A stretch of DNA of 11,282 bases from Streptosporangiaceae bacterium (GTDB lineage Bacteria; Actinomycetota; Actinomycetes; Streptosporangiales; Streptosporangiaceae). Every line of letters begins with the position of its first letter. Position 1 is the first letter of the stretch. The stretch spans positions 1 to 11,282 of the forward strand of contig JASHTQ010000510.1 in the NCBI GenBank assembly GCA_030040475.1, read 5' to 3'. Made by a program: the position numbers and the translations under genes. Under the pieces are notes generated by a model that made no database searches, was not told where the DNA came from, and saw nothing but the letters and a program-made list of their open reading frames with translations. Below are positions 1-6,613 of this stretch, in pieces.

Positions 1-1056
1 GCCGTCCGGGGCCGGGCCGCCCGGATCCCGCTGGCCGTGCTGCCCACGCCGCTGACCGAGGCGCCGCGGCTGGCCGAGGCGCTGGGCATACGGGAGGCCG
101 GCCGCCTGCTGGTCAAACGGGACGACCTCACCGGGTTCGCGTTCGGCGGGAACAAGGCCCGCCTGCTGGAGTTCCTGGTCGCGGCGGCGATCGAGGACGG
201 CGCGGACACGCTGCTGACCGGCGGGGCGCCGACCTCGAACTTCTGCGCCGCGACCGCGGCCGCGGCGCAACGTGCGGGCCTGCGCTGCGAGCTGATGCTG
301 GCGGGCCGGCCGGTGCCGGCTGGCTCGGCGCGGTCTTCCTCCCTGGCCCCCGCCCTGGCGCTGGCGCTGTCCTGGGGCGCGGTGGTGCACTGGACCGGGA
401 CGCCGGACCGGGAGAGCGTCGACGCCGCGCTGCCGCGGGTCGCGGCCTCGCTCGCGGCGCGGCGCCGGCGGGCGTACCTGATCCCCCGCGGCGGCGCCAC
501 CGGGCGCGCCGCGATCGGCTACGCGCTGGCTGCGGCCGAACTGCACGGGCAGCTGAGCGAGCGCGGGCTGCGCGAGGTGCGGGTGGTGGTCCCGGTCGGC
601 TCGGGCGGGACCCTGGCCGGCCTGGTGGCCGGGCACGTGCGGCTCGGTCGGCCGTGGATGCTGGTGGGGTGCTCGGCCAGCCGACCGCCGGACGAGGCGG
701 CCGCCCGGGTGCTGGCCCTGGCCCGGGACTGCCTGAGCCTGCTCGACCCGGTGCCCGGCGAGGGCGGGCCGGGCGATTCCGGGTCGGCCGAGGCCGAGGT
801 CACCGCGGCCGACGTCACCGTGGCCGACGTGCGCGGACCGGGTCACGGCCTGCCCTCGGCCGCGGGCACCGCAGCAGCGGAGCAGGCGATACGGACGGAG
901 GGACTGATGCTCGACCCGATCTACACGGCCAAGGCGCTGGCCGCGGTGCCCGGCGGCGCGCCGGACGGGTGCGTGGTCTTCTGGCACACCGGCGGGCTGC
1001 TGGACGCCGTCGCTGCCGCCACGGCTGGGCCGGCGACCGCCAGGGAGGGCCGGTGA
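1..1056 (+). CDS. PLP-dependent deaminase/desulfhydrase-like enzyme (ACC deaminase/D-cysteine desulfhydrase family), 5'-partial
   Basis: Fold-type II PLP enzyme. The frame is open from base 1, and the codons before the GTG at 37 encode RIPLAV, which resembles the usual family N-terminus, so the true start probably lies upstream of the window. Counting from the GTG at 37, the motif KRDDLTGFAFGGNK ends in the Schiff-base lysine (Lys40). The phosphate-binding loop GSGGT is at about 188-192, YLIPRGG at about 147-153, and the family's LDPIYTAKA and HTGG motifs lie near the C-terminus. The family motif QSNH is here TSNF (66-69): the catalytic-type Ser and the Asn are kept, but the flanking Gln and His are lost. 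Known members open ACC or eliminate thiol and ammonia from D-cysteine or 2,3-diaminopropionate. The changed pocket makes the substrate uncertain. Its stop overlaps the GTG start of the lyase gene, so it is co-translated with an argininosuccinate-lyase homologue. Family assignment is firm; substrate is not known. Confidence 0.9.
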   Translation, partial: AVRGRAARIPLAVLPTPLTEAPRLAEALGIREAGRLLVKRDDLTGFAFGGNKARLLEFLVAAAIEDGADTLLTGGAPTSNFCAATAAAAQRAGLRCELMLAGRPVPAGSARSSSLAPALALALSWGAVVHWTGTPDRESVDAALPRVAASLAARRRRAYLIPRGGATGRAAIGYALAAAELHGQLSERGLREVRVVVPVGSGGTLAGLVAGHVRLGRPWMLVGCSASRPPDEAAARVLALARDCLSLLDPVPGEGGPGDSGSAEAEVTAADVTVADVRGPGHGLPSAAGTAAAEQAIRTEGLMLDPIYTAKALAAVPGGAPDGCVVFWHTGGLLDAVAAATAGPATAREGR

Positions 1057-2564
1057 CGGCCGGGACCCGGCCCGCGGCGGGCCCGCCGGCAGGCCCGCCT
1101 GCCCCGGAGCTCATCGACGCCGGGTTCGCGCTGGAAAATGCCGACGCCCCTGTCCTGCACCACGCGATGAACCTGGCCGACCTCGCCCACCTGCTCGACC
1201 TGGCCAGGGCCGGGGTGATCCCGGCCGAGGCGGCCCGCCGGCTGCTGGCCCTGCTGCTGGCCACGATGGACATCCCGGCCGGTGACTTCCCCTACGACCC
1301 GGTGAACGGCGAGCCGTACAACTCACGGGAGCGGTACTTCGTCAGCCAGGCCGGCGACCTGGCCGGCTGGCTGCACGCGGGCCGACCGCGCCGGGAGGCG
1401 GTCCGGGTCGCGTTCCGGCTGCGGCTGCGGGAGGACCTGACCGACCTGATCGAGGCGTCCGTCGGCCTGGCGGCCGAGCTAGCCCGCCGCGGCCGGGAGC
1501 ACGCGCGCACGCTGATGGCCGACCAGACCTATCTGCAGCACGCCCAGCCCTCGACGTTCGGGCATTACATCTTGTCCTTCGCCTTCCCGGTGCTGCGCGC
1601 CGGGCGCCGGCTGGCCGACGCGCTGGAGTGGACCGATGCCAGCCCGGGCGGGGCCGGCTGCGTCAACGGCAGCCGACTGCTCGCCGACCGGGGGCGGGTC
1701 GCGGCGCTGCTCGGGTTCCGCAGCGTGGCCGAGCACACCAGGGACGCGATGTGGCAGGTCGACGGGCTATTCGACATGGTCAGCGCCGCCGCCGGGCTAC
1801 TAGTCACCCAGTCCAAGCTGGCCGAGGACCTGGAGATCTGGGCCAGCCAGGAGTTCGACTACGTAACGCTGACCGACGGCTACAGCCGGGCCAGCGTGCT
1901 GATGCCGCAGAAGCGGAACCCGTACGCGCTGTCGATCATCAGGGGCGCGGCCGGCCAGCTGATCGGCCAGCTGACCGGGCTGCTGGCGGTGGCCAAGACC
2001 CCCTCGGCGCGCAGCGACAACCTGATCTTCGCCTACGGCGAGGTGCCCCGGGCGCTGGAGCAGGCCCGGCGGACCACCCGGCTGAGCACTGGCGTGGTGC
2101 GCACGCTCACGGTCAACGCCGAGCGGATGCGGGCCGCGCTGGACGCGGGCTTCTCCCAGGCCACCGACCTGGCCGAGTACATCATGCAGACAAGCGGCAT
2201 CGACTACCGCAGCGCCTACCGGGTGGTCGGGCACGCGGTTCGGCAGGCCAGCGCGGCCGGGCTACGGGGGGCCGACATCGACGGGACGCTGCTCGACGCG
2301 GCCGCCATCCAGATCACCGGGAAGCCGCTTGGCCTGACGGGCCAGGACCTGTCTGCGGCGCTGGACCCGGGCCAGATCGTGGCCAGCCGGACCTCGCTCG
2401 GCGGTGCCGCCCCGGACGAGGTGACCCGGATGGCCGACGAGGTGCAGGCCCAGGCCGGCCAGCTGGCCGCCGAGGCCCGGCGCTGGCGGAACCACTACCT
2501 GGCCGCCGAGGAGGCGCTGATCGCGGCCGCCCGCCGCGGCACGCAGAACGGAGGAACGTCATGA
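1053..2564 (+). CDS. Argininosuccinate-lyase-like C-N lyase, divergent active site
   Basis: A 503-residue member of the aspartase/fumarase superfamily, closest in layout to argininosuccinate lyase. The GTG start at 1053 overlaps the previous TGA (GTGA), with a purine-rich AGGGAGGG just upstream. The flexible catalytic loop reads SRASVLMPQKRNP (278-290); Ser281 and Lys287 fit the catalytic Ser and Lys of the superfamily. The TGRSRND substrate-binding motif is AGRPRRE here (109-115). The THLQ histidine that acts in catalysis in argininosuccinate lyase is replaced by Tyr160 (TYLQHAQP), and the upstream EDVHM-type histidine is Tyr89 (GEPYNS). The protein therefore probably does not cleave argininosuccinate. 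It may cleave another N-substituted amino acid to fumarate or a related unsaturated acid, as the related EDDS lyase and nitrosuccinate-type lyases do. It sits between a PLP enzyme and a DUF1116 protein, not in an arginine operon. Superfamily is certain; substrate is not known. Confidence 0.9.
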   Translation: MTAGTRPAAGPPAGPPAPELIDAGFALENADAPVLHHAMNLADLAHLLDLARAGVIPAEAARRLLALLLATMDIPAGDFPYDPVNGEPYNSRERYFVSQAGDLAGWLHAGRPRREAVRVAFRLRLREDLTDLIEASVGLAAELARRGREHARTLMADQTYLQHAQPSTFGHYILSFAFPVLRAGRRLADALEWTDASPGGAGCVNGSRLLADRGRVAALLGFRSVAEHTRDAMWQVDGLFDMVSAAAGLLVTQSKLAEDLEIWASQEFDYVTLTDGYSRASVLMPQKRNPYALSIIRGAAGQLIGQLTGLLAVAKTPSARSDNLIFAYGEVPRALEQARRTTRLSTGVVRTLTVNAERMRAALDAGFSQATDLAEYIMQTSGIDYRSAYRVVGHAVRQASAAGLRGADIDGTLLDAAAIQITGKPLGLTGQDLSAALDPGQIVASRTSLGGAAPDEVTRMADEVQAQAGQLAAEARRWRNHYLAAEEALIAAARRGTQNGGTS

Positions 2565-3988
2565 CCGAGCCCAGCACCGCCGGGGCCGCCCTGCCGGACC
2601 GGGTCGGCGTGGTCAACGTGGGCCTGTCGCTGTTCGCCGACGCGATCGCGGAGCAGGACGCGCCGGTCATCTCGGTGGACTGGCAGGTACCGGCCGGCGG
2701 CGAGCCCGAGGCCGTGGCAGCGCTGGGCCGGCTGTACGGGATCCACGCCGAGCGGATCGAGGCGGCCAACGCCGAGGTCCTGCGCCGGCTCGACCGGGGC
2801 TCGCCGCTGCTCACCGGCGTCACCACCGTGGCCGAGGCAGCTCCGGGCCTGGCCGACCGCACCCTGCTGCACTGCGGTCCCCCCATCGGCTACACGGACG
2901 CCCCCGACCCGCTGCGCCGGTCGATGCGCGCCGCGGCGGTGGCGGAGGGCTGGGCGGCCAGCCTCGAGGACGCCGGTGACCTGCTGAGCCGGGGCGACAT
3001 CGGGCTCAGCCCGGCCAACGAGCACCAGGTGGTGGTGCCGATGGCGACCGCGCTGGGGGCCAGCGCCCCGCTGTACGTGGTGGTGAACGAGGCGGGCGGC
3101 ACCACCGCCTTCGCGCCGGTCTCGCAGGGTCCGGGCGAGGTGGCCTGGTTCGGCTGCGCCAGCGAGGTGTCCGTGGCCCGGCTGGTCTTCCTGCGGGACG
3201 TGGCAGGCCCGGTAATCGGCCGGATCCTGGCCCGGAGCGGCCCGCTCGACGTGCTGGGTCTGGCCGCCCAGGCGGTCGCGATGGGCGACGACGTGCACGT
3301 CCGGACCCAGGCCGCGACCAACTTGCTGATCCGGGACTGGCTGCCGCACCTGACCGAGCTGGGCGGCCCGGATGCGGTCGCGTTCGCCCGGTTCGTGGCG
3401 ACCAACCACCTGTTCTTCCTGACGATGGCGATGGCCGCCGCGCGGGCGCTGACCGAGTGGGCGGCCCAGGTCGCGGACGCGTCGATCGTGACCACGATGG
3501 CGCGCAACGGCACCTCGTTCGGCATCAGGCTGCCCGGCTCGGACCGGTGGTTTGTCACCGACGCCCCCGAAATCGGCCATGCCCTGTACTACCCCGGCCA
3601 GGGCCCGCAGACCAGCGCCCGGGACATCGGCGACAGCGCGGTGCTCGAGCTGTCCGGGCTCGGCGCCGCCGCGGCCGCCGGGTCCCCGGCCGTGGCGCAG
3701 CTGCTTGGCGGCCCGCTGCGCGAGGCCGCCAGCCTGACCGAGCGGCTGGCTTCAGTCTGCGCCGGGCGGTCGAGCCGGTTCAAGATTCCGGTCCTGGACG
3801 GGGCCGGAACCCCGCTGGGCGTGGACGTCCGCAAGGTGGTGGAGCTGGGCGTCACGCCCGCGGTGACCACGGGCATCCTGCACGTCTCGGACGGCACCGG
3901 GCAGGTCGGCGCCGGGGTGGCGGAGGCACCGCTATCGTGCTTCGCCGAGGCCCTGGCCGACCTGGACCGGCGGCTCGGCGCGGGCTGA
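2561..3988 (+). CDS. DUF1116 family protein (YlbE/AllG-like)
   Basis: A 475-residue DUF1116 protein. The ATG overlaps the lyase stop (ATGA) and follows a GGAGG at 2550-2554. Recognisable blocks are the N-terminal VGVVNVGLSLFADAI with ISVDWQVPAGG, the central NEAGGTTAFAPVSQGPG and FGCASEVSVARLVFLRD, then NHLFFLTMAMAAARAL and TTMARNGTSFGIRLPG, and finally TDAPEIGHALYYPGQGP and SARDIGDSAVLEL. E. coli YlbE (AllG) belongs to this family and has been assigned, together with FdrA/AllF and AllH, to oxamate carbamoyltransferase in anaerobic allantoin breakdown. That reaction releases carbamoyl phosphate. No FdrA- or AllH-like gene is seen here, although partners could lie left of the window. By inference, the operon may phosphorolyse a ureido or carbamoyl compound made or consumed by the lyase and PLP enzyme. 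It is the last gene of its operon and ends inside a strong hairpin. Confidence 0.85.
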   Translation: MTEPSTAGAALPDRVGVVNVGLSLFADAIAEQDAPVISVDWQVPAGGEPEAVAALGRLYGIHAERIEAANAEVLRRLDRGSPLLTGVTTVAEAAPGLADRTLLHCGPPIGYTDAPDPLRRSMRAAAVAEGWAASLEDAGDLLSRGDIGLSPANEHQVVVPMATALGASAPLYVVVNEAGGTTAFAPVSQGPGEVAWFGCASEVSVARLVFLRDVAGPVIGRILARSGPLDVLGLAAQAVAMGDDVHVRTQAATNLLIRDWLPHLTELGGPDAVAFARFVATNHLFFLTMAMAAARALTEWAAQVADASIVTTMARNGTSFGIRLPGSDRWFVTDAPEIGHALYYPGQGPQTSARDIGDSAVLELSGLGAAAAAGSPAVAQLLGGPLREAASLTERLASVCAGRSSRFKIPVLDGAGTPLGVDVRKVVELGVTPAVTTGILHVSDGTGQVGAGVAEAPLSCFAEALADLDRRLGAG

Positions 3989-4014
3989 GCCCTCAGCGCG
4001 GCTGAGGGCTCAGC
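3984..4014. terminator. Bidirectional terminator hairpin between convergent operons
   Basis: A perfect 14-bp inverted repeat, GCTGAGCCCTCAGC (3984-3997) and GCTGAGGGCTCAGC (4001-4014), with a 3-base loop. The TGA of the DUF1116 gene (3986-3988) and the TGA of the OsmC gene (complement of 3993-3995) both lie in its left arm. The two convergent genes are only 4 bp apart, so one hairpin can serve both. No T-tract follows on either side, as is common in high-GC actinomycetes. Confidence 0.8.
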
Positions 4015-4421
4015 GCGACCTCGACCGGCGGGGAGGTCGCGATCGTGTTGGACACGTAGCAGACCCGCAGGGCCGGCTCGAGCAGCCGCTCGACCAGCTC
4101 GGCCGGGGCGTCGCAGGTCACCTCGAGCTGGAGGCGGCAGAACCGGGGGCCGTCGTAGGTGCCGGTGGCGGTGACGGTCAGCCCGGGCAGTTCGGCCCCC
4201 CGCTTACCCGCGGCCCAGTTGAGCGCCAGCGCGTAGCAGGAGGCCATCGCGGCCAGCAGGTATTCCGTCGGCATCGGCCCGGCGCCGGTGCCGCCCGCGC
4301 TGGGCGGCTCGTCGACCACCAGGTCGAAGCCGCCGGCCTGGACCCGGCAGCGCCAGCCGCCCTCAAAGCGGGCGACTACCGAGTTGGTCTGCGGCCCCCC
4401 GACCTCACCGGCCTGGGTCAC
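3993..4421 (-). CDS. OsmC/Ohr family peroxiredoxin-like protein
   Basis: A 142-residue OsmC-family protein from a GTG start. The two family cysteines are present at Cys62 (AAMASCYAL) and Cys121 (RVCYVSNTI), preceded by the usual GPMPTEYLLAAMASC helix start. Family members reduce organic hydroperoxides or related thiol-reactive oxidants in the cytoplasm using these cysteines. The length is typical. It is the last gene of the minus-strand redox operon, 30 bp downstream of the MSMEG_0572-like gene. The intervening bases are in frame with it after a single TGA and encode PFFKLAGAHA. No good Shine-Dalgarno sequence precedes the GTG, so translation may depend on re-initiation from the upstream gene. 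The gene ends inside the shared hairpin at 3984-4014. The family is certain; whether it prefers organic peroxides (Ohr) or other substrates cannot be told from sequence alone. Confidence 0.93.
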   Translation of the reverse strand: MTQAGEVGGPQTNSVVARFEGGWRCRVQAGGFDLVVDEPPSAGGTGAGPMPTEYLLAAMASCYALALNWAAGKRGAELPGLTVTATGTYDGPRFCRLQLEVTCDAPAELVERLLEPALRVCYVSNTIATSPPVEVALSPQPR

Positions 4422-4451
4422 CGCGTGCGCCCCGGCGAGCTTGAAGAACGG

Positions 4452-4943
4452 TCAGACCGTCCACGTGTTGAGCTGGAAGGCGCCGGCCCGCCAGGCGGTG
4501 AGGGCCGAGTCCAGGACGTCCAGCGGGTTGAACGCCTTCACCCCGTCGATGAGATCCTCCTCCCGGAACCCGTACAGCGCGCCCATGGCGAACCGGCAGG
4601 CGTAGACCGTGGCGCCCTCCTTAAGCAGCGTCTCGATCTGTCGGTTCCCGGCCAGGTTGCCGGGGAAGCCCTCGGTGCCGATCGTCGGGTAGCCGCGGTG
4701 CCGCGAGGCCAGCAGCACGCCGGGGCCGTACAGGATGATCGACACGTCGAAGCCCTTGCGGACCAGGCGGGTCGAGGTGAGCAGGTTGACCAGGGAGACC
4801 GACCCCTCGAACGGGACGGAGTGGATGAAGACGAAGGCCTTCTCGCCGGGATTGGCCCGGATGTCCTCGAAGATCTTCTCCTCGGTGTTGTACAGCGAAT
4901 CGACGCCGGCCTCGCCACGCGGCGAGCCGATGGTGATCGGCAT
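4452..4943 (-). CDS. MSMEG_0572/Sll0783 family protein (DsrE-like fold)
   Basis: A 163-residue protein starting at an ATG with an AGGAGG at 4948-4953. It matches the MSMEG_0572/Sll0783 nitrogen-starvation-response family as I remember it: IFEDIRANPGEKA (25-37), FEGSVSLVNLLTSTRL (45-60), RKGFDVSIILYGPGV (62-76), VYACRFAM with Cys116, NPLDVLD (139-145), and the terminal NTWTV. The alternating hydrophobic strands and the YGPGV motif suggest a DsrE/DsrF-like fold, and Cys116 sits where DsrE-type proteins may carry a reactive or sulfur-relay cysteine. Homologues are usually found in nitrilase (Nit1) clusters of mycobacteria and cyanobacteria. Here the neighbours are instead a thiol-dependent flavoprotein and OsmC. 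Family is quite sure; biochemical function is unknown. Confidence 0.85.
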   Translation of the reverse strand: MPITIGSPRGEAGVDSLYNTEEKIFEDIRANPGEKAFVFIHSVPFEGSVSLVNLLTSTRLVRKGFDVSIILYGPGVLLASRHRGYPTIGTEGFPGNLAGNRQIETLLKEGATVYACRFAMGALYGFREEDLIDGVKAFNPLDVLDSALTAWRAGAFQLNTWTV

Positions 4944-4947
4944 GAAG

Positions 4948-4953
4948 CCTCCT
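4948..4953 (-). promoter_or_regulatory. Shine-Dalgarno AGGAGG of the MSMEG_0572-like gene
   Basis: The minus strand reads AGGAGG four bases before the ATG at 4943. It fixes the start and shows that this gene is translated independently of the upstream 84-residue gene, whose stop is 46 bp away. Confidence 0.8.
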
Positions 4954-4989
4954 GATAGTTGGGATTACGGACAACGGATGCGGCCCGGC

Positions 4990-5244
4990 TCAGACGGCCG
5001 GCCCGCGGGGACGCTGCGTCTTGGTCCAGGCCCTGCGGTGACTGCCCGGCATGCGCCGCATCACGGCGGACCGGACCGGCCACGGCACCGCGCGGTAGGC
5101 GGGCACGTACACCCGCAGCCAGAACACGTCCATGCCCTTCGGCGGAGGCGGCGGGCTGACCTGGTACTTGGCGGCTATCTTCTGCTGCGCCGCCACCATC
5201 AGGTAGTGCTCGGACGTGGCGCGCAGCCACCGGGAGAACGACAC
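4990..5244 (-). CDS. Small basic hypothetical protein, 84 residues
   Basis: I do not recognise a family. The GTG at 5244 starts one base after the TGA of the flavoprotein gene, and a GAGG (5255-5252) lies 7 bases before the GTG, which argues for a real translated gene. The protein starts MSFSRWLRATSEHYLMVAAQQ, probably an amphipathic helix. A run of five prolines follows (about 31-35), then an aromatic stretch MDVFWLRVYVPAYRAVPW, and a strongly basic tail (MRRMPGSHRRAWTKTQRPRG). It has no cysteine. It could be a membrane-peripheral or partner protein of the flavoprotein, but this is inference from position only. It is read with the flavoprotein, MSMEG_0572-like and OsmC genes. Confidence 0.65.
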   Translation of the reverse strand: MSFSRWLRATSEHYLMVAAQQKIAAKYQVSPPPPPKGMDVFWLRVYVPAYRAVPWPVRSAVMRRMPGSHRRAWTKTQRPRGPAV

Positions 5245-5245
5245 C

Positions 5246-6580
5246 TCAGGTCCTCAGCCCGGCCAGCAGGTTCTGCGCCGCCACCGCGATCGGCTCGTTC
5301 AGCGCGCCAATCGGCGGCGAGTAGACGTTCTCCATGGTGGCGAGGTCGTTGATCGTGATGCCGGTGCGAACCGCCATGGCCAGGAAGTCGGCCCGTTCCT
5401 TGATGCCCTCGCGGCCGACCATCTGCGCGCCGATCAGCCGCAGCGTGCGCGGCTCGGCGAGCAGCTTGACCCGGACCTTCTCCACCCCCGGGTAGTAGCG
5501 GGCCCGGGAGATCCCCTCGGCCACGCCGACCACGTGCGGGAGGCCGAGCGCGGCGGCCAGCGTCTCGCTGAACGAGACGCCGCCGATCATCCAATCCCCG
5601 GCCATCATGCCCCAGGGCACGCTGACCGGCTGGTAGCGGCGCTCGCCGCCCGCGGCGTTGGTCCCCGCCACCTTGCCCTGGGCGTAGGCGTGGCTGCCGG
5701 ACAGGCCCTGGATCGGGATGTCGGTCACGCTGTGCGGGATCTCGACGCAGTCGCCGGCGGCCCAGACGTCCGGCGCCGAGGTGTGCATGCGCTCGTCGAC
5801 CTCGACGCCGTTGGCCGAGCCGATCCGGATCCCGGCGGGCCGGGCCAGGGTGGTGTTGGCCTCTTTCTTGGTGCAGACGACGGCCAGGTCACACGGGATC
5901 TCCCCGTCCGAGGTCTGCACCGCGCGGACCGTGCCCTCGCCGGTGAAGCCGGTCAGGGTGGTGTTGAAGTGCAGCTTGGCGCCCTTTTCCTGCCAGGAGT
6001 CCTGCACCGGCTTGACGATGTCGGGGTCGGTGGCTACCGACAGCGCCCAGGCACCCGGGTCGACCAGATGCGTCTCGATGCCGCGGTGGCACAGCGCCGT
6101 TACCATCTCCAGGCCCAGCGGCGAGGCCTCGACCACGACCGCGGTCCGCACCCCGTCCAGGATCTTGTCCCACTCGATGGCCCGGCGGATGTTCTTCACG
6201 TAGTACAGGTTGCCCAGGTCGGTGCCGGGCACCCCTGGGTCGGCGTAGTCGAAGCCGGTGGCGACGATCAGCCGGTCGTAGCCGACGTCGCCCTCGCCAT
6301 CTACCGTCACGGTCTTTCGGTCGGGGCTGAAGCCGGTGACCCGTGTCTCATAGTGGATGTCGATACCGACGTTCTCGTAGGTTTCCCTGGTGGCCAAGAA
6401 CAGCCGCTCGAAGTCGGGTATCTCCCGGCCGTGCACGTAGGGGATGCCGCACGGACTGTAGCCGACGTCCTCGAACTCGGTGTAGACCCGGACATCCGCC
6501 GATGGGTCGGTGGCCTTGGCCGCCCCGGCCGCGCCGATACCCGCGGCGCCGCCGCCGATCACCACGATCCGCTGCGCCAT
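5246..6580 (-). CDS. FAD-dependent CoA-disulfide reductase/NADH oxidase-like flavoprotein
   Basis: A 444-residue protein of the single-cysteine pyridine nucleotide-disulfide reductase group (CoA-disulfide reductase, NADH oxidase/peroxidase). The FAD Rossmann motif GGGAAG is at 9-14. The redox cysteine is Cys44 in YSPCGIPY, the second FAD motif AAGDCVE is at 274-280, and the C-terminal dimerisation domain carries Tyr420 in ENVYSPPIG, as in CoA-disulfide reductases. The second Rossmann motif, usually GGGYIGLE for NAD(P)H, is EASPLGLE here (151-158), so two of the three key glycines are missing. Relatives reduce CoA disulfide, persulfides, O2 or peroxide through Cys44. The lost nucleotide motif suggests weak or altered NAD(P)H binding. 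It is the first gene of the minus-strand operon and is divergent from the XRE-cupin regulator. A modest AAGAGA precedes the ATG. Confidence 0.9.
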   Translation of the reverse strand: MAQRIVVIGGGAAGIGAAGAAKATDPSADVRVYTEFEDVGYSPCGIPYVHGREIPDFERLFLATRETYENVGIDIHYETRVTGFSPDRKTVTVDGEGDVGYDRLIVATGFDYADPGVPGTDLGNLYYVKNIRRAIEWDKILDGVRTAVVVEASPLGLEMVTALCHRGIETHLVDPGAWALSVATDPDIVKPVQDSWQEKGAKLHFNTTLTGFTGEGTVRAVQTSDGEIPCDLAVVCTKKEANTTLARPAGIRIGSANGVEVDERMHTSAPDVWAAGDCVEIPHSVTDIPIQGLSGSHAYAQGKVAGTNAAGGERRYQPVSVPWGMMAGDWMIGGVSFSETLAAALGLPHVVGVAEGISRARYYPGVEKVRVKLLAEPRTLRLIGAQMVGREGIKERADFLAMAVRTGITINDLATMENVYSPPIGALNEPIAVAAQNLLAGLRT

Positions 6581-6613
6581 CAGTAATCTCTTCTCATTGG
6601 TACGGGATGCGAC

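Noticed and set aside
654..1052. N-terminal extension of the lyase frame back to an ATG at 654
   Set aside because: It would lie inside the PLP enzyme gene, and the peptide is an Arg/Gly-rich shadow without family features; the GTG at 1053 gives coupled translation and a normal length.
1628..2560. Long plus-strand frame upstream of the DUF1116 start
   Set aside because: It is the out-of-frame shadow of the lyase; the ATG at 2561 has GGAGG and begins the recognisable family.
2495..3580. 361-codon minus-strand frame opposite the DUF1116 gene
   Set aside because: Low-complexity His/Arg/Gly-rich translation typical of an antisense shadow in high-GC DNA, with no motif.
3984..4014. Possible operator or attachment site at the perfect inverted repeat
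   Set aside because: Its position at the convergent stops fits a terminator far better, and there is no integrase or promoter nearby.
4452..4454. TGA between the MSMEG_0572-like and OsmC frames as a selenocysteine codon
   Set aside because: The family naturally ends at NTWTV or similar, and no structure supporting recoding was recognised.
4425..5352. Plus-strand frames opposite the MSMEG_0572-like gene (4425-4955 and 4735-5352)
   Set aside because: Antisense shadows; the minus strand carries the recognised protein with a proper Shine-Dalgarno sequence.
5216..6586. 456-codon plus-strand frame opposite the flavoprotein
   Set aside because: It is the complement of a clearly recognised flavoprotein and its translation is Asp/Val/Arg-rich without family features.
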